Made by a program: the position numbers and the translations under genes. Below the pieces are notes generated by a model that was not told where the DNA came from, did no database searches, and saw only the letters and a program-made list of their open reading frames with translations. From the NCBI GenBank assembly GCA_002403445.1, contig DHHU01000036.1:9235-21447 (forward strand): a DNA stretch of 12,213 nt, in the 5' to 3' direction. Shown piece by piece: positions 1 to 6,320 of the stretch (position 1 is its first letter; each line of letters begins with the position of its first letter). This DNA comes from Salinisphaeraceae bacterium UBA4764 (GTDB taxonomy: Bacteria > Pseudomonadota > Gammaproteobacteria > Nevskiales > Salinisphaeraceae).

Positions 1-894
1 GAGGCCAGTGCCCCGTGAGCCGCCTTCGGCAAAACTTTGGGTCAGACGATCTAGCAAAATGGCGATGATCACAACGCCCAACCCGCCTTCAAAGCCGATA
101 CCTAGCCGAAGCTGCTGGATGCCTGTCAAAACAGGATCGCCCAGACCACCTGCGCCAATCATCGACGCAATTACTACCATCGACAGTGCCAGCATGATGG
201 TCTGATTGATGCCAGCCATGATGGAAGGTAACGCCAGCGGCAACTCAACGCGGAACAACAATTGCGTGGGGTTGCACCCAAACGCCCTGCCAGCTTCGAT
301 ATTCTCGGTAGGTACATGTCGTATACCCAAATTCATCAGGCGCACAGCCGGCGGCATGGAAAAAATAAGCGTAGCAATCGCTCCAGGCACCCTACCGGTT
401 CCGAAGAAAATCACGGCGGGAATTAAGTACACGAAGGCCGGCAGCGTCTGCATGAAGTCCAAAACCGGCCTGAATATGGCTTCCATAAAATTGAACTTGG
501 CCATGGCCACACCAAGTGGCAGACCAATGGCAAGTGCCGCGATGGTTGCCCCCATCACCAGACCGAGCGTATCCATGGCTGCTTGCCATAAGTTCATGCT
601 CATAATGATGTAAAGGCCGACAAACGTGACAATCGCGAATATCCAGCTAATGCGCCATAGCGCGAGCAGAGCAACGATTATGAATATGACCGGCGCCGGC
701 AAAAAGTTGAAAAACCAAATCAGATAGCCAACGATGAAGTGAATGATGGCCGCAACGCCATTAAAAAACGCAGCCCAGTTGGCCTGCATGTAATTGACAG
801 CGTCGTTAAATCCTTGACCAATGTGCAGATTGATAACGAAATGCTGTCCAATCCAATGCCAGATTGAGCCACCACCGGTGTTGTTGCTGTTCAT
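1..894 (-). CDS. proW: Glycine betaine/proline ABC transporter permease (ProW/OpuAB type), cut by window edge
   Basis: This is the inner-membrane permease subunit of a ProU/OpuA-type importer for compatible solutes. I translated the minus strand by eye: 298 codons are open from ATG at 894 to base 1, with no stop, so the C-terminus lies outside. Hydrophobic segments are visible at about residues 45-63, 67-100, 112-132, 148-166, 230-248 and 270-283. The cytoplasmic EAA-type loop that docks on the ATPase is around residues 200-222 (E-AGRAFG...LPLALPSI). The segment ending ILLDRLTQ matches the end of the last helix in ProW, so only a short tail should be missing. The N-terminal extension before the first helix is much shorter than in E. 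coli ProW and closer to OpuAB. The ATG overlaps the proV stop (ATGA, 4 bp), and GAGG lies about 8 nt upstream, so translation is probably coupled to proV. A ProX-like binding protein gene is expected next, off-window. Confidence 0.93.
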   Translation of the reverse strand, partial: MNSNNTGGGSIWHWIGQHFVINLHIGQGFNDAVNYMQANWAAFFNGVAAIIHFIVGYLIWFFNFLPAPVIFIIVALLALWRISWIFAIVTFVGLYIIMSMNLWQAAMDTLGLVMGATIAALAIGLPLGVAMAKFNFMEAIFRPVLDFMQTLPAFVYLIPAVIFFGTGRVPGAIATLIFSMPPAVRLMNLGIRHVPTENIEAGRAFGCNPTQLLFRVELPLALPSIMAGINQTIMLALSMVVIASMIGAGGLGDPVLTGIQQLRLGIGFEGGLGVVIIAILLDRLTQSFAEGGSRGTGL

Positions 895-2126
895 GCAGTT
901 GCCTCGCTGTCTTCGACCATAGCTTGCGCGTCATCCTCTCGACTGAGTGTGAGCAGAAGTACGCGACTGGATATCAATCCACAATATGCACCGTTGTCCT
1001 CTTCGTAGACGGCAACGGGCTGTGGGCTCTCGGCCACGCGTTTAAGCAATGTGCTGAGTGATTCGCTTGACGCCACCCTCAAAACGCCGTCCAAGAACGC
1101 GCTGCCTAAACTCGCTCCGGTGTCGCAATCCGAGAGCGAATTTACGCTAACAAGCCCCTGAAATACGCCGTCAGTGTCTAAAGCAGCGCCCAGCTGACTC
1201 GGATGGGCCTCGACAGCCGATCGAGCACTGGCGATGTCATGCTCAGACTGTTGAATAATCGCGGCCTCATCCCGGCTGGCGACATCGCCAGCGTTGAAGA
1301 CATAGCTGACGTCCACACCACGAAAGAAGGAACGTACGTAATCATCGGCCGGTTCCCGAACGATTTCATCCGGGGCGCCAACCTGTACGATTCGACCTCC
1401 TTCCATCATAGCGATACGATCGCCCACACGCATGGCTTCATCGAGATCATGGGTAATAAAAACAACAGTCCGTGCTTGTTCGCTTTGGAGCCGCAGCAAC
1501 TCATCTTGCATTTCCGTTCGGATCAGAGGATCGAGCGCGGAAAACGCTTCGTCCATGAGCAAAACACCGGGATTGATGGCTAGCGCTCGCGCCAATCCCA
1601 CGCGCTGTTTCATGCCGCCTGATAATTCGTTGGGGTAACTCCGGGCATTAGCTTTCAGCCCCACGGCTTCGAGTGCCTCGAGCGCGCGCTTATTACGTTC
1701 ATTGCGCCCCATACCGGCAACAGAAAGGCCGAACGTTGTATTCTCCAGGACTGTTTGATGCGGCATCAGGGCAAACGACTGAAACACCATGCTCATCTCA
1801 TGGCGGCGCATTTCCGTCAGTTCGCGCCGATTCATGGCCGTCACATCCCGACCATCAAGCGTGATCTTGCCGCGCGTCGGCTCGATCAGCCGATTTAGCA
1901 TACGAACCAGCGTCGACTTGCCGGAACCCGACAACCCCATGACCACGAAAACCTCGCCTTCATAGACTTCGAACGAGGCATCCGAGACACCCACGGTTGA
2001 GCCGGTAGCCGCGAATATGTCGTTTTTCGTCTCACCACGCTCGACGCGCTGAATCGCATCGTCGGGATCGGGACCAAAAACCTTATAGATATTTTCAACT
2101 GTCAGCTTAGGGGTCAACGTGCTCAC
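891..2126 (-). CDS. proV: Glycine betaine/proline ABC transporter ATP-binding protein ProV
   Basis: This is the cytoplasmic ATPase that powers uptake of glycine betaine, proline betaine or related osmoprotectants with ProW. The 411-residue product matches ProV/OpuAA in length and layout. It has an N-terminal extension that includes the IYKVFGPDPDDAI stretch, Walker A GLSGSGKST at 64-72, the Q-loop at Q116, the signature LSGGMKQ at 168-174, Walker B VLLMDE at 188-193 and the switch His at H226. A C-terminal region (about 285-395) corresponds to the CBS pair that senses ionic strength in OpuA. The CBS part is only loosely conserved by eye, so osmosensing is inferred from the family. The start is GTG at 2126, with no convincing Shine-Dalgarno ahead of it. 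The N-terminal alignment to ProV nevertheless supports this start, and no better one is seen nearby. It is the first gene of the operon proV-proW, transcribed leftward from the dyad-containing region at 2127-2398. Confidence 0.95.
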   Translation of the reverse strand: MSTLTPKLTVENIYKVFGPDPDDAIQRVERGETKNDIFAATGSTVGVSDASFEVYEGEVFVVMGLSGSGKSTLVRMLNRLIEPTRGKITLDGRDVTAMNRRELTEMRRHEMSMVFQSFALMPHQTVLENTTFGLSVAGMGRNERNKRALEALEAVGLKANARSYPNELSGGMKQRVGLARALAINPGVLLMDEAFSALDPLIRTEMQDELLRLQSEQARTVVFITHDLDEAMRVGDRIAMMEGGRIVQVGAPDEIVREPADDYVRSFFRGVDVSYVFNAGDVASRDEAAIIQQSEHDIASARSAVEAHPSQLGAALDTDGVFQGLVSVNSLSDCDTGASLGSAFLDGVLRVASSESLSTLLKRVAESPQPVAVYEEDNGAYCGLISSRVLLLTLSREDDAQAMVEDSEATA

Positions 2127-2163
2127 TTGTTTCGCGATGGATGCAAAAGGTTAACCCAATTAA

Positions 2164-2184
2164 GATCACTTTGTAACAGTGATC
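2164..2184. promoter_or_regulatory. Perfect dyad upstream of proV, candidate operator
   Basis: GATCACT and AGTGATC form perfect 7-bp inverted arms around a 7-nt centre (TTGTAAC). The dyad lies 38-58 bp upstream of the proV GTG, just downstream of a possible -10 box. Its size and position fit an operator for a dimeric repressor controlling the osmoprotectant importer. The regulator is not encoded in the window and I do not recognise the motif. Operator function is inference. Confidence 0.4.
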
Positions 2185-2202
2185 GACTAATTGGCTAGAT
2201 GC

Positions 2203-2208
2203 ATAATA
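2203..2208 (-). promoter_or_regulatory. proV: Possible -10 box for proV
   Basis: TATTAT on the minus strand (5 of 6 to TATAAT) would start transcription near 2196, about 70 nt before proV and just ahead of the dyad at 2164-2184. No good -35 hexamer lies 16-18 bp upstream. It is therefore either a weak or activator- or sigmaS-dependent promoter, or chance. Confidence 0.25.
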
Positions 2209-2271
2209 CAGTGACACCGGTTGCAGTAGATTAACAATGCTAGGCGTACAGGCCCGTCAGCACCACATTAA

Positions 2272-2307
2272 AGTTTGTGCAATAAGCCTACGGAACGGCA
2301 CAAAACT
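2272..2307. repeat. Inverted repeat in the proV / hypothetical-gene divergent region
   Basis: TTTGTGC (2274-2280) and GCACAAA (2298-2304) are perfect 7-bp inverted arms around a 17-nt spacer. The pairing extends by two more bases (A2272-T2307 and G2273-C2306) if one A is bulged. A smaller dyad, TATTG/CAATA with a 6-nt loop, abuts it at 2307-2322. The repeat lies about 150 bp from proV and 92 bp from the plus-strand gene at 2399, so it could serve either. It could be a protein site or a hairpin; no T-run follows, so it is not an obvious terminator. Confidence 0.35.
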
Positions 2308-2398
2308 ATTGTTACGGCAATAAAGAACCATGGCACATTGACTTTCTGGCTTTCTGACCTTACACGGCTCGCATTGCAGTTTTGACCGTGGGGAAACA

Positions 2399-2914
2399 AT
2401 GTACGAATCGGACGTCATCCGCCTTAGCGATCGCGATGTGAAAGGCTTGGACAGCGCGCTCAGTGCTATCGGGCTCCGATTGTCGCTTGTTCAACGTGAT
2501 AACCCTATCCCTGGCAGTTTCTGGGGGGAATCTGAAGCCGGCCTGCTGGACGATTGTCTTTATGCCAGGGCGGACACCCCGCTGCATTCGATCCTGCACG
2601 AATCCGGCCACTATGCGTGTATGGCACCTAACCGACGCGCTGCAGTCGACACCGATGCCGGTGGGGATGACGACGAAGAAGTGGCGGTTTGCTATTGGCA
2701 AGTACTGGCTACCGATTGGCTAACAGCCGTGACGCGACACGATATGCTCGCCGATATGGACCGCTGGGGTTATACATTCCGATTGGGTAGCGCCCGGGCC
2801 TGGTTCGAGACCGATGCCGAAGACGCCCGCGCCTGGCTGACCCGGGCCGGCCTGATAGATCCCGTGACCGGCTATCTCCTAAAGCGTCTGAGACGCGACT
2901 TCATCAGGTCTTAG
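2399..2914 (+). CDS. Uncharacterised protein with HESGH zincin-like motif
   Basis: The product is a 171-residue soluble protein without a signal peptide or membrane segment. I do not recognise a named family. It contains LHESGHY, in which HESGH at 67-71 is a good HExxH zinc-binding and catalytic motif in a predicted helix. About 22 residues on comes an acidic helix, DDEEVAVCYW (91-100), that could give a third zinc ligand (E93 or E94), as in gluzincins. The C-terminal half (DRWGYTFRLGSARAWF, then EDARAWL) is rich in aromatic residues and arginine. ATG at 2399 is the first possible start in this frame, because no ATG, GTG or TTG precedes it back to 2351; a weak GGGGAAA lies just upstream. It is divergent from proV and converges on gpmA, with 16 bp between the two stops, so it is probably monocistronic. 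Coding status is well supported by length and composition. Peptidase activity is only inferred from the motif. Confidence 0.82.
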   Translation: MYESDVIRLSDRDVKGLDSALSAIGLRLSLVQRDNPIPGSFWGESEAGLLDDCLYARADTPLHSILHESGHYACMAPNRRAAVDTDAGGDDDEEVAVCYWQVLATDWLTAVTRHDMLADMDRWGYTFRLGSARAWFETDAEDARAWLTRAGLIDPVTGYLLKRLRRDFIRS

Positions 2915-2930
2915 GCCGATTGGCCACTGC

Positions 2931-3638
2931 CTAGGCCTCATCTGCCTCGCCGAGATAAGTGGACTCGATTACATTCAACGTGTCGTCCAACGAATAAGAC
3001 AGCGGAATACCGGTCGGGATATTCAAACTGGTGATCTCGTCGTCCGGCACATCGTCGAGATATTTAACCAGCGCCCTGAGACTGTTGCCGTGCGCGGCCA
3101 CGAGCACATTGTCGCCACGCAGGAGGCTGGGCGCGATGTGATCGTGCCAGAAGGGAAGCACCCGATCGAGTGTGAGTTTCAAGGATTCGGTAGCTGGCAG
3201 TACACGTGGATCAAGATTGCTATAGCGTGGATCGTGTTTTGGGTGGCCCTCATCATTTTCACTCATCGCGGGTGGGGTTACGTCGTAGCTGCGGCGCCAG
3301 ATATGAACCTGTTCATTGCCGTGTTTTTCTGCCATCTGCGCTTTATCCAACCCCTGCAGGGCACCGTAATGACGCTCGTTCAGGCGCCAGTGACGTATGA
3401 CGTTCACCCACGGCTGTTCCATTTCGGTTAACGCAAGCCACATCGTACGAATCGCACGCGTAAGCACCGAGGTGTAAACCACATCGAACCGCAAAGAGGC
3501 TTCGGCCATGCGCCTCCCGGCATTCAGGGCTTCAGCCTCGCCTTTTTCTGTAAGATCGACATCGACCCAGCCGGTGAACTGATTCGACAAATTCCATTCG
3601 CTTTGTCCGTGTCGGAGCAATATCAGACGGCCCGTCAT
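2931..3638 (-). CDS. gpmA: 2,3-bisphosphoglycerate-dependent phosphoglycerate mutase
   Basis: This cytosolic glycolytic and gluconeogenic enzyme interconverts 3- and 2-phosphoglycerate through a phosphohistidine. The RHG motif gives catalytic H10. The other active-site residues align with E. coli GpmA, offset by one: R61 (TRAIRT), E88 (NERHYGALQG) and H183 (AAHGNSLRAL). The product is 235 residues, slightly shorter than the roughly 250 of E. coli because it ends soon after YLGEADE. The frame is open up to an ATG at 3659. I prefer ATG 3638 because GGAGAGGA sits 3-6 nt upstream of it and the protein then begins MTGRLILLRHG, with the usual spacing before the RHG motif. A CATAAT -10-like box lies around 3704-3709 on the minus strand with a poor -35, so the promoter is unclear. 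It is alone on its strand here, with no operon partner. Confidence 0.95.
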   Translation of the reverse strand: MTGRLILLRHGQSEWNLSNQFTGWVDVDLTEKGEAEALNAGRRMAEASLRFDVVYTSVLTRAIRTMWLALTEMEQPWVNVIRHWRLNERHYGALQGLDKAQMAEKHGNEQVHIWRRSYDVTPPAMSENDEGHPKHDPRYSNLDPRVLPATESLKLTLDRVLPFWHDHIAPSLLRGDNVLVAAHGNSLRALVKYLDDVPDDEITSLNIPTGIPLSYSLDDTLNVIESTYLGEADEA

Positions 3639-4025
3639 GGTCCTCTCCACTGTTATCAAGACATATTCGCCCGCCCGTACTAAGCGGCGATGCAGAAATT
3701 TAATTATGACAACTTACCGCCAGCCGCGAAATGTGAGATGGGAATTGGCCGTTCACAATTTGGCCATTTGCGTTGAGATTTTGGGCTGATCTAGGTTGCC
3801 CTTATCGTAATCAATATGCCTGTGTTGCTAGGCTTCAGAACCTGGTTCGCAGCTATCGGACCTTGGGCATGCCGATAAAATGAGTTGAATAGTACCCAAC
3901 TCCAGTAGTGCCAAATCTTTTTAGTAAGCTGAATAGACTGCGTAAATCCTTGCGCTCTGGGGTGATCGCCCGAGACCATAACTTCAAAATCGGTAGGTTC
4001 CGAATCATTTTCAGTTAAGATCCAG
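3639..4025. other. Gene-poor gap between hydrolase and gpmA with one doubtful minus-strand frame
   Basis: No recognised gene lies here. GC content is about 43% in the two 60-base lines I counted (3901-4020), lower than in the flanking genes. The minus strand has an open frame from 4105 to 3791 that starts inside the hydrolase gene. From an internal ATG at 3979 it would give 62 residues (MVSGDHPRAQGF..., aromatic in the middle: KIWHYWSWVLF). No similarity is recognised and no Shine-Dalgarno is strong, so I do not call it a gene. The gpmA promoter should lie in 3660-3790. There, TTGGCC occurs twice (3748-3753 and 3762-3767), one of several weak repeats. Confidence 0.3.
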
Positions 4026-4826
4026 CTAAAAACGGCTGGCGGCATCGACAACGGCTCCGGCAATATCCACTCCCGGCCAAAGACGCGGCAAGGCAACGCG
4101 TCCAATCAACCCGCTGTGATTAATACCGGGCAACAAGCGCAAATCGGCGGGCACGCCTTTGGTTCTGGCCGCTGCGGCCAAGCGTCGGCTATTGCCCGGC
4201 GTCACGGTGTCGTCGGCCAACCCATGCAGCAACACCATCGGCGGTGAGGATTTTTCGACAAAATTGATGGGTTGCGAGGCCGGCCAATCCTCAACCGAAC
4301 CAAATACGTTCTGCAAAACCGGGTCGCGAATCGGCGTGAAGTCATAGGCGCCAGCCAGACCAATCAATCCAACGATGGTGTCGTCGGCGACCTGCCAAGC
4401 ACGTAGATATTGCCGATCCAGTGCCAGCATAGCAGCAATGTGTGCGCCCGCTGAATGGCCTATCAAGACGATTTGACGCTTTGTATGGTCTGAAGCCAAT
4501 ACAGACACGGCACGCGCGCCGTCCTCTACAAACGCGGGAAAACCGACCTCGGGATACAACCGATAGTCGACCACGGCCACATCCAATCCCCGGGCGGCTA
4601 GCGACCGGCCAACGAATTCATAATCTGCCTTGGACCCAGTCCGCCAGCTGCCACCGTAAAAGAACACCAGAAGCGGCCGTTTCGAGTATTGACGCACGAC
4701 CGGCTCATAACAATCCAGCCGCTGCCGCGGATGCTCGCCATAGGCGCGCTCGCCAACAAAGTGTGCCGGAAACAAGCGCGAAGCGCGGCCTAACCAGCGC
4801 TGAGCAGCACCTTGGCGACAACTCAT
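4026..4826 (-). CDS. Alpha/beta hydrolase (carboxylesterase/lipase-like)
   Basis: This 266-residue alpha/beta-hydrolase-fold enzyme belongs to the hormone-sensitive-lipase/BD-FAE-like group. The oxyanion-hole strand is FFYGGSW at 55-61, the usual HGG motif with Tyr in place of His. The nucleophile elbow is GHSAG at 123-127 (S125), the acid is D205 in HGLADDTVTP, and the catalytic His is H237 in NHSGL. The fold is complete from strand to C-terminal helix, so the protein looks intact. There is no signal peptide, so it is likely cytosolic. The substrate is unknown; short acyl esters are a family-level guess. ATG at 4826 overlaps the gor stop by 4 bp (ATGA), so it is translated as the second gene of a gor operon. 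That suggests co-expression with the glutathione system, but not a proven role in it. Confidence 0.88.
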   Translation of the reverse strand: MSCRQGAAQRWLGRASRLFPAHFVGERAYGEHPRQRLDCYEPVVRQYSKRPLLVFFYGGSWRTGSKADYEFVGRSLAARGLDVAVVDYRLYPEVGFPAFVEDGARAVSVLASDHTKRQIVLIGHSAGAHIAAMLALDRQYLRAWQVADDTIVGLIGLAGAYDFTPIRDPVLQNVFGSVEDWPASQPINFVEKSSPPMVLLHGLADDTVTPGNSRRLAAAARTKGVPADLRLLPGINHSGLIGRVALPRLWPGVDIAGAVVDAASRF

Positions 4827-6175
4827 GTCATGGTGACGAATTCTTCCGCACTGGTCGGATGTATGGCCACGGTGGCGTCGAAATCGGCCTTAGTGGCGCC
4901 CATCTTCACCGCTACGGCGAATCCCTGCAACATTTCATCGGCGCCGTCACCAATGACATGGGCGCCGACCACGTGCTCGTCCGGCCCTATACAGACCAGC
5001 TTCATATCCGACGGCGTTTTGTTACTCAACACGCCATGATAAAGCGCGATATAGTGGCTGGTATAGACGCGCACGGCGGCGTCACCGTAGATTTGTCTCG
5101 CCTTGGCCTCGGTCAAGCCCACAGTGCCGATTGGCGGATGGGTGAAAACGACGGTGGGGATGTTGGTATAGTCCATCCGGGCATCCGGCTGGCCACCGAA
5201 CAGACGATTAGCGAGTCTGCGGCCCGTTGCAATCGCCACGGGAGTCAACTCCGGCGCCTCGGTTACGTCGCCCAGCGCATGCACGCCCGACAATCGCGTA
5301 TCCTGCCATTCATCAACATCGATCGCGCCCGACGTGGTCGTCTCGAGACCAATGGCTTCCAAGTTGAGATTAGCGGTGTTGGGATGCCGACCGATTGCCC
5401 AAATGAGCCGATCGTACTCGGCCGATATACCGCCCTCGGTGAAACGAACCTGGATACCGCCGCTGTCAGTCTCGGTGAGCTCGGCAGCCTCACGATTGAA
5501 CAAAACTTCGACTCCAGCAGCCTGCAAATGCTCGATGAGCTTTTGCCCCAGCATGGCATCGAAATTGCGCAGCACGTGCTCGCGACGTAATAACAAGGTC
5601 ACACGAGTACCCAGCTCGGCTAGTATTCCTGCCAATTCACAAGCGATATAACCACTGCCGGCAATAGCCACACGTTGTGGGCGTTGTTCCCACTCGAAAA
5701 AACCGTCGGAATCAGTACCCAGTGCTGCGCCCGGTATCGACGGCCATACAGCGCAGCCGCCGGTCGCGATGAGGATATGCTCTCCGTAATAATCGGTACC
5801 GTCAACGCGAATCGTGTGGGCGTCGACGAATGTCCCGAAACCTTCGATATGCTGTACTCCGTCCTTATCGAGATTCGTCTGATAAACGCCGTTCAAACGC
5901 TCAATGTAGGTACGGCGATTGGCCACCAAACGCGACCAGTCGTGGGCGGGCGGCCCCCCGTCGAACCCGTAATCCCGGGCGTGCTCAGCGCGTTCAGCGT
6001 AATCGGCTGCGTGCCACATAACTTTTTTGGGAACACAGCCGACGTTGACACAAGTGCCGCCAAACCTGTTGGGCTCCACGAGCAATACGCTGGCACCGTG
6101 GGCGGCCGCGCGTCGGGCGGTGGCGATGCCACCGCTGCCGCCACCAAGCACAATCAAATCGAACGAGCTGGTCAT
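4823..6175 (-). CDS. gor: Glutathione-disulfide reductase
   Basis: This is the FAD-dependent cytosolic enzyme that reduces glutathione disulfide with NADPH and keeps the thiol pool reduced. The product is 450 residues, the same length as E. coli Gor. It has the FAD-binding GGGSGG at 11-16, the redox pair C42/C47 in CVNVGC, and the NADP-domain motif GSGYIA at 173-178. R197 and R203 sit at the positions that give E. coli Gor its NADPH preference. The C-terminal HPTSAEE supplies H439 and E444 at exactly the E. coli positions. These residues separate it from dihydrolipoamide dehydrogenase, mercuric reductase and trypanothione reductase. It starts at ATG 6175 with a weak GGTAA upstream. It is the first gene of a two-gene unit with the alpha/beta hydrolase. 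The promoter is visible at 6204-6232. Confidence 0.96.
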   Translation of the reverse strand: MTSSFDLIVLGGGSGGIATARRAAAHGASVLLVEPNRFGGTCVNVGCVPKKVMWHAADYAERAEHARDYGFDGGPPAHDWSRLVANRRTYIERLNGVYQTNLDKDGVQHIEGFGTFVDAHTIRVDGTDYYGEHILIATGGCAVWPSIPGAALGTDSDGFFEWEQRPQRVAIAGSGYIACELAGILAELGTRVTLLLRREHVLRNFDAMLGQKLIEHLQAAGVEVLFNREAAELTETDSGGIQVRFTEGGISAEYDRLIWAIGRHPNTANLNLEAIGLETTTSGAIDVDEWQDTRLSGVHALGDVTEAPELTPVAIATGRRLANRLFGGQPDARMDYTNIPTVVFTHPPIGTVGLTEAKARQIYGDAAVRVYTSHYIALYHGVLSNKTPSDMKLVCIGPDEHVVGAHVIGDGADEMLQGFAVAVKMGATKADFDATVAIHPTSAEEFVTMT

Positions 6176-6203
6176 GTCAATTACCGTTGTAAAAACTTAA
6201 CGA

Positions 6204-6232
6204 ATTATAGGCGGCACAACATAGGCGCTCAA
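6204..6232 (-). promoter_or_regulatory. gor: Sigma70-type promoter of gor
   Basis: On the minus strand, TTGAGC (-35, 6227-6232), a 17-bp spacer and TATAAT (-10, 6204-6209) form a consensus-like promoter with a start near 6197, about 20 nt ahead of the gor ATG. The heptamer ATAGGCG occurs twice in direct orientation on the plus strand (6207-6213 and 6221-6227, 14 bp apart). The copies overlap the -10 box and reach the edge of the -35 box. Confidence 0.6.
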
Positions 6233-6248
6233 AGAACACTATTTGAGC
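6227..6248. promoter_or_regulatory. Dyad over the gor -35 box, candidate operator in the gor/prlC divergent region
   Basis: GCTCAAA and TTTGAGC are perfect 7-bp inverted arms around 8 nt. The left arm contains the gor -35 hexamer, so a bound protein would compete with or contact RNA polymerase. The right arm offers a mirror-image TTGAGC toward prlC, but no convincing -10 follows at 16-18 bp. ATAG and CTAT tetramers occur nearby, but their spacing does not fit the OxyR pattern. The binding protein is unknown. Confidence 0.4.
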
Positions 6249-6320
6249 AGTCAACTACCGACTTGATTCACGCCGCGGCGGCCGCACGCACTACGGTGTG
6301 TTTAACCCAAACCTCGACTC

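Noticed and set aside
206..613. A 135-codon plus-strand open frame antisense to proW
   Set aside because: The minus strand reads as a complete ABC permease through this stretch; the plus-strand product has no coherent features.
2913..2938. A bidirectional terminator between the HESGH gene and gpmA (AGGCC...GGCCT)
   Set aside because: The stem is only 5 bp with a 16-nt loop, and no T-run lies on either side.
3639..3659. An upstream start for gpmA at 3659, adding 7 residues
   Set aside because: The strong GGAGAGGA lies between the two ATGs and serves the downstream one, which also gives the family-typical N-terminus.
3985..4006. A terminator after the hydrolase gene (TCGG...CCGA followed by TTTT on the minus strand)
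   Set aside because: The stem is only 4 bp and mismatched beyond that, too weak to call.
4442..5590. A 382-codon plus-strand open frame antisense to gor and the hydrolase gene
   Set aside because: The translation is rich in Arg, His and Gly with no family features. The opposite strand encodes clear gor and hydrolase proteins with all catalytic residues, so this is a codon-bias shadow.
6221..6242. An OxyR-like pattern, ATAG...CTAT, upstream of gor
   Set aside because: The tetramers are separated by 14 bases rather than the 7-base spacing of the OxyR consensus, and the remaining quarter-sites are missing.
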